A stretch of 64,000 nt of DNA, taken from positions 1,488,001 through 1,552,000 of the forward strand of contig NZ_CP059735.1 of NCBI RefSeq assembly GCF_000948975.2, read 5' to 3'. Positions within the stretch are counted from its first letter, which is position 1, and each line of letters opens with the position of its first letter. The notes beneath the pieces were generated by a model. The model saw nothing but the letters and a program-made list of their open reading frames with translations. It had not been told where the DNA came from and did no database searches. Shown in pieces: positions 52,322 to 62,175 of the stretch. The DNA comes from Thalassomonas actiniarum. GTDB lineage: Bacteria; Pseudomonadota; Gammaproteobacteria; Enterobacterales; Alteromonadaceae. The position numbers were made by a program, and so were the translations under genes.

Positions 52322-52861
52322 TTAGCCGTAATAACCCTTTTTAAGACGCTTGAGCACTTTTTTATGGATATCGGGGTTTGAGACTTGTTTCAGCGCCGGG
52401 TTTTTCATGTGCGCCGTCAAAATCTCGCTGGCATTGGAAGCCATAGGGTCAAAAGGCTGAAACTGGTTGCGGGAAGTATGAATCACCTTGCTGCCGATCT
52501 TTTCTTCTAAAGTCCCGCCTTTACCTGTGTTCGCTGCGGTATATAACGGATGTTTACCCGGTTTTTCCCTGCCGACGTTCTCGGGAATTTTATGCTCCTG
52601 GGTAATGTGGCCAAAGGTGCCGCTGTTGCTGCGGTAATAGACAGTCGGCTTTTGCCCGATTGCCGAGGTGGTGCCGATAATATTTTGCGGCTGGTATAAG
52701 CTGCTTGCCGCCTCAGCCTTTAAAATTGCTGCTTTGCGTTGCGCGGTAAGATTATTGGGATCTTTTGCTGCTTTTTTTCTTCCCCACCAGCCGAGTTCGC
52801 GCCCCATAATGGTATCGACATCGGCTTTATGGGTATCATAACGGGCTTTCCAGTTGCTCAT
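52322..52861 (-). CDS. Hypothetical basic protein
   Basis: A 179-residue protein from ATG 52861 (23 upstream codons of poor composition are excluded). It is soluble, basic and glycine/lysine rich, ending KKVLKRLKKGYYG. HITQEHKIPENVGREKPGKHPLYTAANTGKGGTLEEK suggests a globular C-terminal domain. I do not recognise it. Composition resembles effector or toxin C-termini, but there is no proof. Confidence 0.5.
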   Translation of the reverse strand: MSNWKARYDTHKADVDTIMGRELGWWGRKKAAKDPNNLTAQRKAAILKAEAASSLYQPQNIIGTTSAIGQKPTVYYRSNSGTFGHITQEHKIPENVGREKPGKHPLYTAANTGKGGTLEEKIGSKVIHTSRNQFQPFDPMASNASEILTAHMKNPALKQVSNPDIHKKVLKRLKKGYYG

Positions 52862-53125
52862 AATGCAGTTCCAGGTGATGCGAGTCTCTATCAACAGCAA
52901 CACCGATGCCAGCCTATACCTTCTAGTCATGTTATTGAAAATAATGCTTATTTTTTTTCGTGTGTTTTTATGGCGGGTAAAAGCCGACCCGGCAGTTCGT
53001 CATTTATCGGTAAACTTTTCCCGTTCCGGGGCTTAAATATCCCGGGGCTTGATCTGAACGGCCTTTGGTATAAGGTAACAAAGCGGATATACTTTTTTTA
53101 TCAATAGTCTTGTGGAGGCAGTCGG

Positions 53126-53368
53126 ATGAGCGGTACCAGCATGGTGGTGTTGATCGTATTGATTTCGGTGGGCTTTGGCGTACTTTACGACATGTATAAG
53201 AAGCATCTGGAATTTAAAGAAAAAACCTTGAATTATAACCAGGATAGCGACAAACAAAATCAGTTGCTGAAGCAGCAGGTTTCAGCCCTGGAAGAGCGGG
53301 TGCAGGTGCTTGAAAAAATCGTGACCGATGAAGGTTATAACGTACAAAAAGAGATCAATAAGCTATAA
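53126..53368 (+). CDS. Single-span coiled-coil membrane protein (PspB-like)
   Basis: This is an 80-residue protein with an N-terminal helix (MVVLIVLISVGFGVLY) and a coiled coil (LLKQQVSALEERVQVLEKIVTDEGYNVQKEI). It resembles phage-shock PspB in layout and in the VLEKIVTDEGY ending. No psp genes are nearby. An AGGCAG site precedes the ATG. Confidence 0.6.
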   Translation: MSGTSMVVLIVLISVGFGVLYDMYKKHLEFKEKTLNYNQDSDKQNQLLKQQVSALEERVQVLEKIVTDEGYNVQKEINKL

Positions 53369-53571
53369 GCGTTTAACATGTCAGGCTAATACAATGTCTG
53401 CTCCGGTTCACCATCAATGAGGTACCGGTAACAGGGTCGCGATGTCTTTTCAAAAGATTACAAAACAATACAAAAATAGTATGTTCCCGAAAACTGCCAA
53501 CTCTTATTATTATCACCAGATGTAAATAATTTTCGACAGTATTTGGGCTAAAAACAGCCCGGGGTGATAGC

Positions 53572-53787
53572 GTGCCGAAGAAAGACGATAATTGCTACTG
53601 TATCAACCATCCGGATGAGGTCATGATCAAAAATGACGGTTTCTCGGCTATCACCTCCCTGAAAAAAGAAGCGGGAGAGGTTATTTTCGACCCGGGATCT
53701 GGTGTGCCGATCATCACTTATATGTGTTTGAAATGCGGTTATATTGAAAATTATACCGCCCAGTTTGATGAAAGCTGGAACAGCTGA
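53572..53787 (+). CDS. Small zinc-ribbon-like protein
   Basis: This is a 71-residue protein from GTG with a GGGGTGA site upstream. Cysteines pair as CYC near the N-terminus and CLKCGY near the C-terminus, consistent with a zinc ribbon. The function is unknown. Confidence 0.6.
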   Translation: MPKKDDNCYCINHPDEVMIKNDGFSAITSLKKEAGEVIFDPGSGVPIITYMCLKCGYIENYTAQFDESWNS

Positions 53788-53950
53788 GTCAGTAAGTGTG
53801 CCAGCGAATATAGCCGGAGCACCTGGCTAAGGTGCGGCTGATAAAGAAATACCTGTGTGCTTAGCACTTATTGGCCGAGTTTAACAGGACAAGAACAACT
53901 TGCCCTGCTAAGTCTTTTTCCTGCATTGGCACAAACTACTCCCGGGCTGG

Positions 53951-54790
53951 TTAAGCCGTCTTTTTCTCCGGGCTTTGTTGTTTTAACAGTAAGTAAAACA
54001 ATATCAGGTTGGCGATAAACCATAAATCTTTGATCAGGAAATGTCCTGTGCTGGTTAGCAGGGTATCTGCCGATATTGAAGCATCAAAGGAAATTAAAAA
54101 AGTTTGTGTCACCACAAAGACCATGCCGGACATGACAATGGCGGGCAATACCAGCTTGTGGTAATAAATGGCGGCGATAAGTAACACCACGGCAACCAGG
54201 TCATAGACACCTATGAGGTTGGAAGTGGTTTGCACATCCCAAAGCTGATACATCCAGGACATCAAAGGCGAGCTTAGTACCAGGTCTTCTATGCCTTTGG
54301 CTTCAATGGCGGTGAATTTCATGCCGCCTATCCACAATAACACTAACATCACCGGCGCTATGTTGAGCCATATTGCCTGTTTATGGGGTAATTGCGGCTT
54401 GATGAATAATATGGCAATCGAGAGCAGGGCAAAATATTTGATCACCCCCTGGCCCGAGCCTATTACCGGGAAGCCGCCCATAGAGGCAATCCAACGAGTT
54501 TCGGCAAACAGGGAAACAAGCGGCACCAGGCTGATCGTTACCAACAGATAACCTAATAGCGGCTTCAAAGAGGGGGTCTGTATCGACAGCAATGCCAGGA
54601 TAGCACTGGCAATAAAAGCTAAAGCCGCCATGGCATTGAAAACAGAGGCGGGCAGCAGCTCACTGGCAGAATAAAAATCGGTTGCCAGCGTAATGTGTTT
54701 ATGGGGCCCCATCAGTAACATACTTAACCCCAAAAGGGCGGCAGAAAGGGCGACTAATATTAAGACTAAGTTGTTATATTTTGCTTGCAC
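53951..54790 (-). CDS. DUF417 (RclC/YkgB-like) membrane protein, N-terminally extended
   Basis: This is a 279-residue polytopic protein. The C-terminal ~170 residues match DUF417 (GMKFTAIEAKGIEDLVLSSPLMSWMYQLWDVQTTSNLIGVYDL). About 110 residues with three further helices precede it, longer than the usual ~190-residue family. E. coli RclC is induced by reactive chlorine; no RclR regulator is seen here. Confidence 0.8.
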   Translation of the reverse strand: MQAKYNNLVLILVALSAALLGLSMLLMGPHKHITLATDFYSASELLPASVFNAMAALAFIASAILALLSIQTPSLKPLLGYLLVTISLVPLVSLFAETRWIASMGGFPVIGSGQGVIKYFALLSIAILFIKPQLPHKQAIWLNIAPVMLVLLWIGGMKFTAIEAKGIEDLVLSSPLMSWMYQLWDVQTTSNLIGVYDLVAVVLLIAAIYYHKLVLPAIVMSGMVFVVTQTFLISFDASISADTLLTSTGHFLIKDLWFIANLILFYLLLKQQSPEKKTA

Positions 54791-54902
54791 GGTTAACTCT
54801 TGAACACGGAATTTGTTGCTAAAAGACCTTGCAGCTGATTTTTTATTTCATTTTTTGCTATTTTTTATTTTAGCTGGTGCCTCTGGTTATTCGTTTTATC
54901 TG

Positions 54903-55592
54903 CTACAGCCCTTGATTTATCCGGTTGGTGACTTGTGCGACCGGCGTGGTAATTTTTCTTCCCAGGTTCACTTTATTGCTCACGTTTCTGGCCAGTTTAG
55001 CGCCGGTGGCTAAATTGGGATGGCCGCTAAGGGTTGCGCCGATTTGTAACGCGGTTGAGGCATGCTCGACCCGTTTTAATTGTCTTTCTCCCGTGGTTTG
55101 GTGCGGGTTATCGGGGCGGGTTAATCCCTTGTATAAAGACAGCCCCGCGTGTGCCACCACGGCGGTGGTGCCTAAAGTGCCGCCAATACCGGCAGTCATG
55201 CCTATTTGCCCTAATCCGCCGGCGGTTCTCAGCACCCCTTCACCCAAGCCGCCCCAGCTGCCATCTGGCTGCATATGGGTATGTATGCCTTTTACGCCCT
55301 GATAGACATCGTGTGCGCCAGAGGCCAGCCCGTAGAGGGGCAGGGCATTTTTGGCAAATTGATATCCTCCGCTGACCATGCTGGTTGCACCGCTGACGGC
55401 GCCGCTGACATTGCCGGAAACCGAAGAAAAGGCGCTATAGGCGCCACTCCCGGCACTTGAAAAGGCGTTATAGGCGCCACTTCCCGCACTTGAAAATGCG
55501 TTATATGCGCCGCTGCCGACACTGGAGAAGGTGCTGGATAAGCTTGTTGATGCTGCACTGGCCGCCGATGAAAATGCATTGTAAACGTTCAT
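54903..55592 (-). CDS. Ser/Gly/Ala-rich repeat protein with hydrophobic glycine-rich body
   Basis: This is a 229-residue protein from ATG 55592. Residues 1-70 are tandem GSGAYNAFSSA-like repeats. The centre is glycine-rich and weakly hydrophobic (GVLRTAGGLGQIGMTAGIGGTLG) and the end is helical and basic. No signal peptide is obvious. Resembles glycine-rich toxin or secreted effector scaffolds, but I cannot assign a family. It stands alone. Confidence 0.55.
   Translation of the reverse strand: MNVYNAFSSAASAASTSLSSTFSSVGSGAYNAFSSAGSGAYNAFSSAGSGAYSAFSSVSGNVSGAVSGATSMVSGGYQFAKNALPLYGLASGAHDVYQGVKGIHTHMQPDGSWGGLGEGVLRTAGGLGQIGMTAGIGGTLGTTAVVAHAGLSLYKGLTRPDNPHQTTGERQLKRVEHASTALQIGATLSGHPNLATGAKLARNVSNKVNLGRKITTPVAQVTNRINQGL
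55432..55530 (-). repeat. Three 33-bp tandem repeats in the repeat protein
   Basis: Units start at 55432, 55465 and 55498 and encode the 11-residue YNAFSSAGSGA-type module. Confidence 0.85.
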
Positions 55593-55947
55593 ATTCGCTC
55601 GCTTAAAAAAGTGGGGTGAACAGCCGGTTGCTAACCGCTGAGTTTGTCTTATGCTTGGGGCAAACACAGTGCCAGTTCGGCACACAAAAGTTAAAAATAT
55701 AACGGCGTTGCTTTGCAAGCTGAGTGTTTGTGCCCTGTCAGGCGGATAGGTTAGTTTTTCTTTGTATGATTGGCTGTTGGGCAAGTTAGCTGTTGCCCTT
55801 TATCGGCATCTTTTGCCGTTTTTTACTGTGATATCCGGGTGCTCTTTTACCCGGCGGCGGGCAACTGGCTTCCCGGTTAAGGATAAAGCTCCGGGCAGGC
55901 GGGCAAAGGAGACTGGGGGAGCAGATGTTCCCCCTTAATGTGGGATG

Positions 55948-57135
55948 TTAGTTGTCTAAAAGGGCACTGCTCGGCACTTTCGTCGGGCTGATATGTTCAA
56001 TGGGATAGCAGCCCAGCACCTTGATAAAGTTGGTGAGCACGGTTAACTGGCTGATAGTATCTTGCAATGTCAGGCTCTTTAAATTGGCTTCGACATCCAG
56101 GTAAAACATTTCTTCCCACGGGCGTCCCTGAATTGGCCGGGATTCGAGCTTGCACATGTTAATGCCGTTATTTTTCAGTACCAGCAAGCACTCCACCAGG
56201 GCGCCGGGGTTTTGCCCCGTGGCTAAGATTAAAGTGGTTTTTGCCGGGATTTGCTCGGCGACATCTACCGGCTTGCGCGATACCAAAATAAAGCGGGTGT
56301 GGTTTTCAGCCTGGTTGGCAATACCTTTTTCCAGGGCATGTAATTTATAGAGCTGGCCGCCTTCTTCGCTGCCGATCACGGCAACGGTTTCATCCTGCAA
56401 TTCATAAACCCTGGCCATGGCATCTGCGGTGCTCTCGCAGTATTCGATGCGGATCCCTTGCTGTTTGTCCAGGAAATTGCTGCACTGGCTAAACGGCTGG
56501 CCGTGGGCATAGATGGTTTTGATCTTATCCAAACTGGTATTGACTGAGGTTAACAGGCAATGTTCAATCGGCCGGGTGATTTCTCCCACTATGGATAAAT
56601 TGGTGTGCTGGAGGATATCGTAAACTTCATTGATACTGCCGGAGCTGGTATTTTCTATCGGCAGCATGCCGTAATCGACATGGCCGGCTTCCACCAGCTG
56701 CATGATCTCGCTAAAGCTCTGGCAGCCGGTTTCGATAATCTTTTCTGCCCGGCGGGAGAAATACTTGTGGCTGGCAAGGTAGCTGTATGAGCCTTTGTCG
56801 CCGAGGAAGGCAACGCTGACCGTCGGCACCTGGATATTGGGATTGGCCAGCTGCTGCAGGTACGCCTGCTGGTTTAATACCGAGTCTTCGATGATGGTCT
56901 GGAAAATACTGGTGACATAATGGGCATCGAGGCCAAGTGCTTTGCCTTGGGTGATCAGGCGAACCAGCAACTCCTGCTCTCTTTGCTGATCCCTGACCGG
57001 GCGAATTTGGTGGGCCTTGCTTTTGGCAACGTTCAGGGTTAAAGCTCGGCGCTGGGCAAACAATTCGAGCAGCTTTTGATCCAGTACCGTTATTTTTTCT
57101 CTTATCTTGTTTAAGTCTAACTCTTCTTCGCTCAC
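55948..57135 (-). CDS. pheA: Bifunctional chorismate mutase/prephenate dehydratase
   Basis: This is a 395-residue cytoplasmic enzyme converting chorismate to prephenate and phenylpyruvate for phenylalanine synthesis. The GTG at 57135 follows AACGAGGA; an ATG at 57207 lies in the attenuator and is rejected. Chorismate mutase (about 1-90, KIREKITVLDQKLLELFAQRR), prephenate dehydratase (100-280, GDKGSYSYLA, NTSSGSINEVYD) and ACT domain (residues ~295-375, ESRPIQGRPWEEMFYLD) are present. The pheL leader and terminator just upstream indicate attenuation by phenylalanyl-tRNA level. Confidence 0.95.
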   Translation of the reverse strand: MSEEELDLNKIREKITVLDQKLLELFAQRRALTLNVAKSKAHQIRPVRDQQREQELLVRLITQGKALGLDAHYVTSIFQTIIEDSVLNQQAYLQQLANPNIQVPTVSVAFLGDKGSYSYLASHKYFSRRAEKIIETGCQSFSEIMQLVEAGHVDYGMLPIENTSSGSINEVYDILQHTNLSIVGEITRPIEHCLLTSVNTSLDKIKTIYAHGQPFSQCSNFLDKQQGIRIEYCESTADAMARVYELQDETVAVIGSEEGGQLYKLHALEKGIANQAENHTRFILVSRKPVDVAEQIPAKTTLILATGQNPGALVECLLVLKNNGINMCKLESRPIQGRPWEEMFYLDVEANLKSLTLQDTISQLTVLTNFIKVLGCYPIEHISPTKVPSSALLDN

Positions 57136-57175
57136 ACCCGTATCCTCGTTTATCCGGTTTGTAAAATATTTTGGC

Positions 57176-57207
57176 AAAAAAAAACCTCCCGTAGAGGAGG
57201 TTTTCAT
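57176..57207 (-). terminator. pheA attenuator terminator
   Basis: AAACCTCC and GGGAGGTTT arms around TCTAC are followed by a run of nine T on the minus strand, between pheL and pheA. Confidence 0.92.
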
Positions 57208-57231
57208 CGTCTTTACTTCTTCTTTGCGACG

Positions 57232-57297
57232 TTAACCCCTCCGACCAGGCAGAGTAAAAAAGAAGCTAAAGAGGATGTTGCTGTTCATAGTATTCAT
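57232..57297 (-). CDS. pheL: PheA leader peptide
   Basis: A 21-residue peptide from ATG 57297 (or 18 from ATG 57288) with the core LFSFFFTLP, four phenylalanines close together. It resembles E. coli PheL in its Phe-Phe-Phe-Thr motif and placement. Ribosome stalling at Phe codons would prevent terminator formation. Confidence 0.88.
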   Translation of the reverse strand: MNTMNSNILFSFFFTLPGRRG

Positions 57298-57401
57298 GCC
57301 CTTACTCTATCGGGGCGAGGGCAAGAGTGTCAACAGTTTCCTTAGATCTATTTTTATTCATTTTTGTCCTTTGGCTGCTAATCGTTCGGCTAATACCCTG
57401 G

Positions 57402-59795
57402 TTAATAGTTAGACAAGGTCAAAATGTACTTGGTTTTTCCGGGCAAAAACGGTGAAACCTTGCCTTTGACCCAGTCGTCGTGGCCTTTGCCATAATACGG
57501 GCTCCAGGGGTGTCCCGACTGGCTGGTGGGCATATGCAAAATTCCCTGGTGTTCAAATCCCGGGGCTACCACCATGCGCTCGGAAGCGCCAAAGGTATTG
57601 TTTTGCACGTGGGGCATGTATTTATCGCCCGCCAGTTCGGTGGCCGGCATGTCAAGGAAGTAGCCGATAGCAGGCACGGCCCGGCTCAGGGGATGGCGTA
57701 TTTGTGCGGTATTTTGTTGACCCCAGGTGGCGTCCTCCAATGCCTGATCTGCTGTCATGTCCTCGACGGTTTTTGCCAGGGCCTGTTCAAACAGGCCTTG
57801 CCAGCTTGATGTTGACGGCGGCAAATAGGCTAAGGGCTGCTTAGTGATCAACTGCCATAAAGGGATTTCCAGCTGATGGCGGATAACATAAGTATCATAA
57901 GCCTTGCCGTTATCGGCGGCTGCCAGCTGGTTATTAATACCTTCAAATAGCTGGTTTTTGACATTGAGGCGGAAATTGCGCACCAGGCGGTAGGCGACAG
58001 AATCGGTTGTGGCCTTTAATACCTTATTATCCAGCAGGGTTTTCACTTGCTGCCATTGGCTGTGTTTTGCCAGGGTCGCGGGGGTGAGTACCCGGTTGAG
58101 TAAAAAATCTTGCCAGCGGTCAAGGAATTTTGCCCGGTGATCTAAGGCGATATCCAGCAGGTCCTGTTCGTTAAAGCGACTTTTTTCCCGTAAATTATCC
58201 CGTATCTGGCTGGCGCGGGCGCCGAGGGCATAACCGCCGTTGCCGATTTTATCCAGCATCTCTCCGCCGACTACGCGGGAGTTGGCGGTCCACAGGCGGT
58301 TGCTTTCAGGGTTTTTAATCTTAGGGTATAAATCCGGCGGGAGATAACCTGACCAGGAGTTTTCTCCTGTGGCCCAGTTGGCGGGCACATCGCCGATATC
58401 GCCGTGTTTAACCGGGATCGGTCCCATTATGGTCCAGCCGATATTGCCTGCTTTGTCTGCCACTACCATGTTTTGCGCCGGTATCCCGGAAGTTGCCGCG
58501 ATGGCAAAGGCCTGGTCGGTATTTTTTGCCTGTTCCAGCTCGGTCAGGTTGAGATTGACGGCATTAAGGTCGTGGGCGACCCAGCGGTAGGCGATCATTT
58601 GGCCCTGATAGTTTTCACCGATCACCGGTCCCCAGATGGTATCCCTGACCGAGATTTCCACCGACTGTTGATCTTTTACCGCGATCACCTGCTTATGGGT
58701 GGTAAAGGGCAGATAACCGTCCGGCGTCAGGTACTGGCTGTTGTCTTCATTGGTTTCTAACAGAATAACGTCGCTCCAGTCGCCGTAACTGTTGGTGAAA
58801 CCCCAGGCAATATCGCCATTGCTGCCGGCGATAATGCTCGGCGCGCCGGGCAGGCTGACCCCGGTTACCTTGACCGCCTGGTTTTCGTGGTTGCGGTATT
58901 CAAGGGAGGCGCGATACCAGGTATTGGGCACCCTGAGGTTGAGGTGCATATCATTGGCAAGTATCGCGCTGCCGTTTTCACTGAGTTTGCCGGAAACCGC
59001 CCAGTTATTGGAGCCGGGCAAGGCCTGATCCCGGTAAAGCGAGTTGTTTGCCTGAGCTTGACCGCTGTGCGTTGCCGTGCTGTTTGCCTGCCAGCCTTGA
59101 GTTGGTATTGCCGATTCCGGGTAACGGCTGTTATCTATGGCGGCATCCCAGCGGCTGCCTTTGGGGTTTAAAAACTGATAGATGTCATTCCCCAGGGTGT
59201 TTTTTATCATGCCCAGGGTCAGCTCGCGTTCGCCGTATTCAAACTGCAAATCGACATACATGCTGAAGATGGTCAGTACAGTGTCTTCTTCCTGCCAAAA
59301 GACCGGCTCTTGCTGCAACAGCAGGTATTCGAACGGGGCGGCTTTGAGCAACTCCAGTCCCTGGTTGACGCCCCGGGTGTATGCTTTTAGCAAGTTGAGT
59401 TGCGGCGGCGGCAGGTGTTTGATGATTTCTCTCGCCCTTTCCCTGAACCTGTGACGGCGGATCTTTTTATCGTGTTTCAGGGCCGCGGGACCGAATAAAC
59501 TGGACAACTCACCGGCGGAGTTGCGCCGTAATAAATCCATCTGGAAAAAACGCTCCTGGGCATGGACAAAACCTAAGGCAACGGCAACATCATTGCGCTG
59601 TTCGCCTTTGATGGTGGCAATGCCGTTCTCGTCTCTCTCTATCACTGTGGTGCCGGATAAACCGAAGATATCGGCCTTGCCGTCGAGCATCGGCAGGGCG
59701 CTGTTTATCTGGCTGTATAACCAGGTAAAGGCGGTGGCGAATACAAAGAAGAGCACCAGGGTGCAGCCCAGGAGGATATTTTTATATTTTTTCAT
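57402..59795 (-). CDS. Penicillin acylase family (Ntn-hydrolase) protein
   Basis: This is a 797-residue exported proenzyme with an N-terminal signal anchor (residues 1-28). The ATG at 59795 is chosen over TTG 59810. The autocatalytic nucleophile is Ser262 in PGSNNWAVSG, giving an alpha chain of ~230 residues and a beta chain of ~535. GDWSDVI and an NRLWTANSRVVGG segment are typical. Acyl-homoserine-lactone or penicillin acylase activity is possible; substrate cannot be decided from sequence. Confidence 0.9.
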   Translation of the reverse strand: MKKYKNILLGCTLVLFFVFATAFTWLYSQINSALPMLDGKADIFGLSGTTVIERDENGIATIKGEQRNDVAVALGFVHAQERFFQMDLLRRNSAGELSSLFGPAALKHDKKIRRHRFRERAREIIKHLPPPQLNLLKAYTRGVNQGLELLKAAPFEYLLLQQEPVFWQEEDTVLTIFSMYVDLQFEYGERELTLGMIKNTLGNDIYQFLNPKGSRWDAAIDNSRYPESAIPTQGWQANSTATHSGQAQANNSLYRDQALPGSNNWAVSGKLSENGSAILANDMHLNLRVPNTWYRASLEYRNHENQAVKVTGVSLPGAPSIIAGSNGDIAWGFTNSYGDWSDVILLETNEDNSQYLTPDGYLPFTTHKQVIAVKDQQSVEISVRDTIWGPVIGENYQGQMIAYRWVAHDLNAVNLNLTELEQAKNTDQAFAIAATSGIPAQNMVVADKAGNIGWTIMGPIPVKHGDIGDVPANWATGENSWSGYLPPDLYPKIKNPESNRLWTANSRVVGGEMLDKIGNGGYALGARASQIRDNLREKSRFNEQDLLDIALDHRAKFLDRWQDFLLNRVLTPATLAKHSQWQQVKTLLDNKVLKATTDSVAYRLVRNFRLNVKNQLFEGINNQLAAADNGKAYDTYVIRHQLEIPLWQLITKQPLAYLPPSTSSWQGLFEQALAKTVEDMTADQALEDATWGQQNTAQIRHPLSRAVPAIGYFLDMPATELAGDKYMPHVQNNTFGASERMVVAPGFEHQGILHMPTSQSGHPWSPYYGKGHDDWVKGKVSPFLPGKTKYILTLSNY

Positions 59796-59996
59796 GTCCG
59801 GTGTCAGCAAATACTTGATTTAGTGATTAAAGGCAGATTACCTTAAAACTTGCCACAGCTACAGGAAATTTTGTTGCGAGAGCTGGTAGTCAATCCCGGT
59901 TTTGGCATAAGATATGCGAGATATAAAATGGATTCGCTGGCTGGCAACTGGTAAATCTGTTATCATCTTTCGCTTATTTTTTAGCCTTAGTATTTA

Positions 59997-62060
59997 ATGA
60001 TAATGTTGCTGTTTATCATCAAAAGTAAGTATTCTTTACTATTCAAATTATTAGCTGCGGTTTTTTTCGCCGGCGCTTTGATTTTTGCCTGGGTAAACTA
60101 TGGCGAGATCTGGCCTTTGCTGCTCCCCTTTTTATTAGTGGGCGGCTTGCTGTTTTCTGCGCGTCGGGCAATCAATGTCGAAACCGACAGGTTAATAACA
60201 GCACTGGTTGAAAAATTGTCGTTAAAACCGGTAAAAGAAACGGTTTTTAACTTTTCTCCCCTGCAGCGTATTTATCTTGCCGTGAACAAGATTATTGCCA
60301 CCCTGCTGCTGAAAGTAGAGACCCATAACAATACCCTAAATGCCATCAGCGACGTAGTGATCCGTACCGATAAAAACGGCTATATTTCAGATGCCAACCA
60401 GGCGGGACTTAAGTTCTTTTCCTGCGATTTTGATGAACTTAAAAAACATTGTTTTGCCGAGCTGATGTCCAATAAGGCCGGGGAAGATACCCGGGACGGT
60501 TTTAAAGATATTCTGGAAAATATCAGCTCAGACAAGTCAGCGGATCGGGTCTATAAAAATACTTATACGCTGAAACCGGGAAAACAAACCTTAAGCATAG
60601 AGCAGGATGTCAGCGGCATTTTTGATGATAACGGCGAATTAACCGGTACCGTTATCGTGTTAAGGGATGTGACCCGCGCCGAACAGCTGCGCGCCCGGTT
60701 GCGCTATCAGGCCAATTATGACAGTGTTACTAAGCTGTTTAACCGTTATAAGTTCGAACAAAAACTGATGGATGCCTGGCATGATGCTCAGGAAAACAAA
60801 CAGCAACATGCCTTGCTGCAGCTTGATATGGACAGGTTTAAGCTGATCAATGACAATGCCGGCCATGCCGCCGGTGATCAGTTGCTGCGGGAAGTCGGCC
60901 AGCTGCTGAAATCTGCGGTACGCCAAAGTGATATTTGCGCCCGTATCGGCGGCGATGAATTTTCTATCCTGTTACTCGGCACCACCAAAGAAAGTACTTT
61001 GACGGTAATGGAAAAACTTAACAGCGCTTTTAAGCAGCTGCCTTTTAGTTTCCATGGCCAGGTGTTTGAAGTGGGGGCCAGTATCGGCGGCACTTTGATC
61101 AACCATACCTCCCCACCTCTGGTGGAAATAAAACGCCAGGCGGATGCCGCCTGTTTTATGGCGAAGAACAAAGGCATAAACAGATGCCAGCTCTTTGATG
61201 ATAACGATGAAAGCCTGGTTATTCACCAGCAGGAGCCGCGTTGGGCGGCGCGTATCCATCAGGCGTTGGAAAATGATGAGTTTGAACTTTTCTTTCAGCC
61301 TATCAAGGCGTTAAATACCCAGGCTAATACCAAGCAGCATCTTGAAATATTATTGCGCCTTAAAAGTGACAATCAATATTTGAGCCCGAGTGTGTTTTTA
61401 CCTGCGGTAGAGCGTTTTCGCCTGACCGACAAAGTTGATGCCTGGGTAGTTAATAAGGCGTTTTCCTGGTTAAGCCAGCACCCTGAGTTATGGGGGGAAA
61501 TCGTGATTTCCATTAATCTTTCCGGCGAGTCCGTCACCAATACTGCCTTGATCGATCATATTTTAACCCTGCATCAGGATTTGCCTTTTCCTTCCGCTGC
61601 CGTCTGTTTTGAAATTACCGAAACCGCCGCCATTGCCAATATGTCTAAGGCGACGACTATGGTGGAGAAGTTGCGTTTTGCCGGTTTTGCCATTGCCCTG
61701 GATGATTTTGGCAAAGGCTTTTCCACTTTCAGTTATTTAAAGAACCTGCCGGCAAAATATATCAAGATCGACGGCAGTTATGTCCAGGATGTCCTCAATA
61801 ATCAGTCCGATCTGGCGATAGTCAAGGCGATCAACTCTTTGGCGAAAACCCTGGATATGTATACCATCGCCGAGTTTGTCCAGTGCGAGCAGGCAATGTC
61901 CCTGCTTAATGAAATCGGGGTCGATTTTGTCCAGGGGTATGGTATTGCCAGGCCCAGACCTTTGGCGGAATATCACACCCTGGCAAACGTTTATGAAGCC
62001 GGCGGCGATTTTATCGGCGACAGTTTTAGTTGTGATGCCGCCCCTGCCACTTGCCGCTAA
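59997..62060 (+). CDS. PAS-GGDEF-EAL cyclic-di-GMP protein
   Basis: This is a 687-residue membrane protein. Two N-terminal helices (about 12-55) are followed by a PAS domain (about 115-230), GGDEF (240-395, ARIGGDEF signature with upstream DMDRFKLIND) and EAL (415-670). The EAL motif reads EILLRL, but the catalytic chain is kept (SINLSGESV, FEITETA, DDFGKGFS, KIDG). Both diguanylate cyclase and phosphodiesterase sites look competent. It may be bifunctional. Confidence 0.9.
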   Translation: MIMLLFIIKSKYSLLFKLLAAVFFAGALIFAWVNYGEIWPLLLPFLLVGGLLFSARRAINVETDRLITALVEKLSLKPVKETVFNFSPLQRIYLAVNKIIATLLLKVETHNNTLNAISDVVIRTDKNGYISDANQAGLKFFSCDFDELKKHCFAELMSNKAGEDTRDGFKDILENISSDKSADRVYKNTYTLKPGKQTLSIEQDVSGIFDDNGELTGTVIVLRDVTRAEQLRARLRYQANYDSVTKLFNRYKFEQKLMDAWHDAQENKQQHALLQLDMDRFKLINDNAGHAAGDQLLREVGQLLKSAVRQSDICARIGGDEFSILLLGTTKESTLTVMEKLNSAFKQLPFSFHGQVFEVGASIGGTLINHTSPPLVEIKRQADAACFMAKNKGINRCQLFDDNDESLVIHQQEPRWAARIHQALENDEFELFFQPIKALNTQANTKQHLEILLRLKSDNQYLSPSVFLPAVERFRLTDKVDAWVVNKAFSWLSQHPELWGEIVISINLSGESVTNTALIDHILTLHQDLPFPSAAVCFEITETAAIANMSKATTMVEKLRFAGFAIALDDFGKGFSTFSYLKNLPAKYIKIDGSYVQDVLNNQSDLAIVKAINSLAKTLDMYTIAEFVQCEQAMSLLNEIGVDFVQGYGIARPRPLAEYHTLANVYEAGGDFIGDSFSCDAAPATCR

Positions 62061-62175
62061 TTGTCTTTGCCCGGCTTTGCGGGCATTTTTTGTTGAGAAT
62101 AGTTACAATTGTTCCTTTGCTTATGGCCTAATCGGCTGTTAGCGTAAGGTATTCTCTTGCTAAATAACGATTTTG

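Noticed and set aside
57135-57207. ATG at 57207 as the pheA start
   Set aside because: It lies in the attenuator hairpin; a GTG with a good RBS follows and begins at the conserved protein body.
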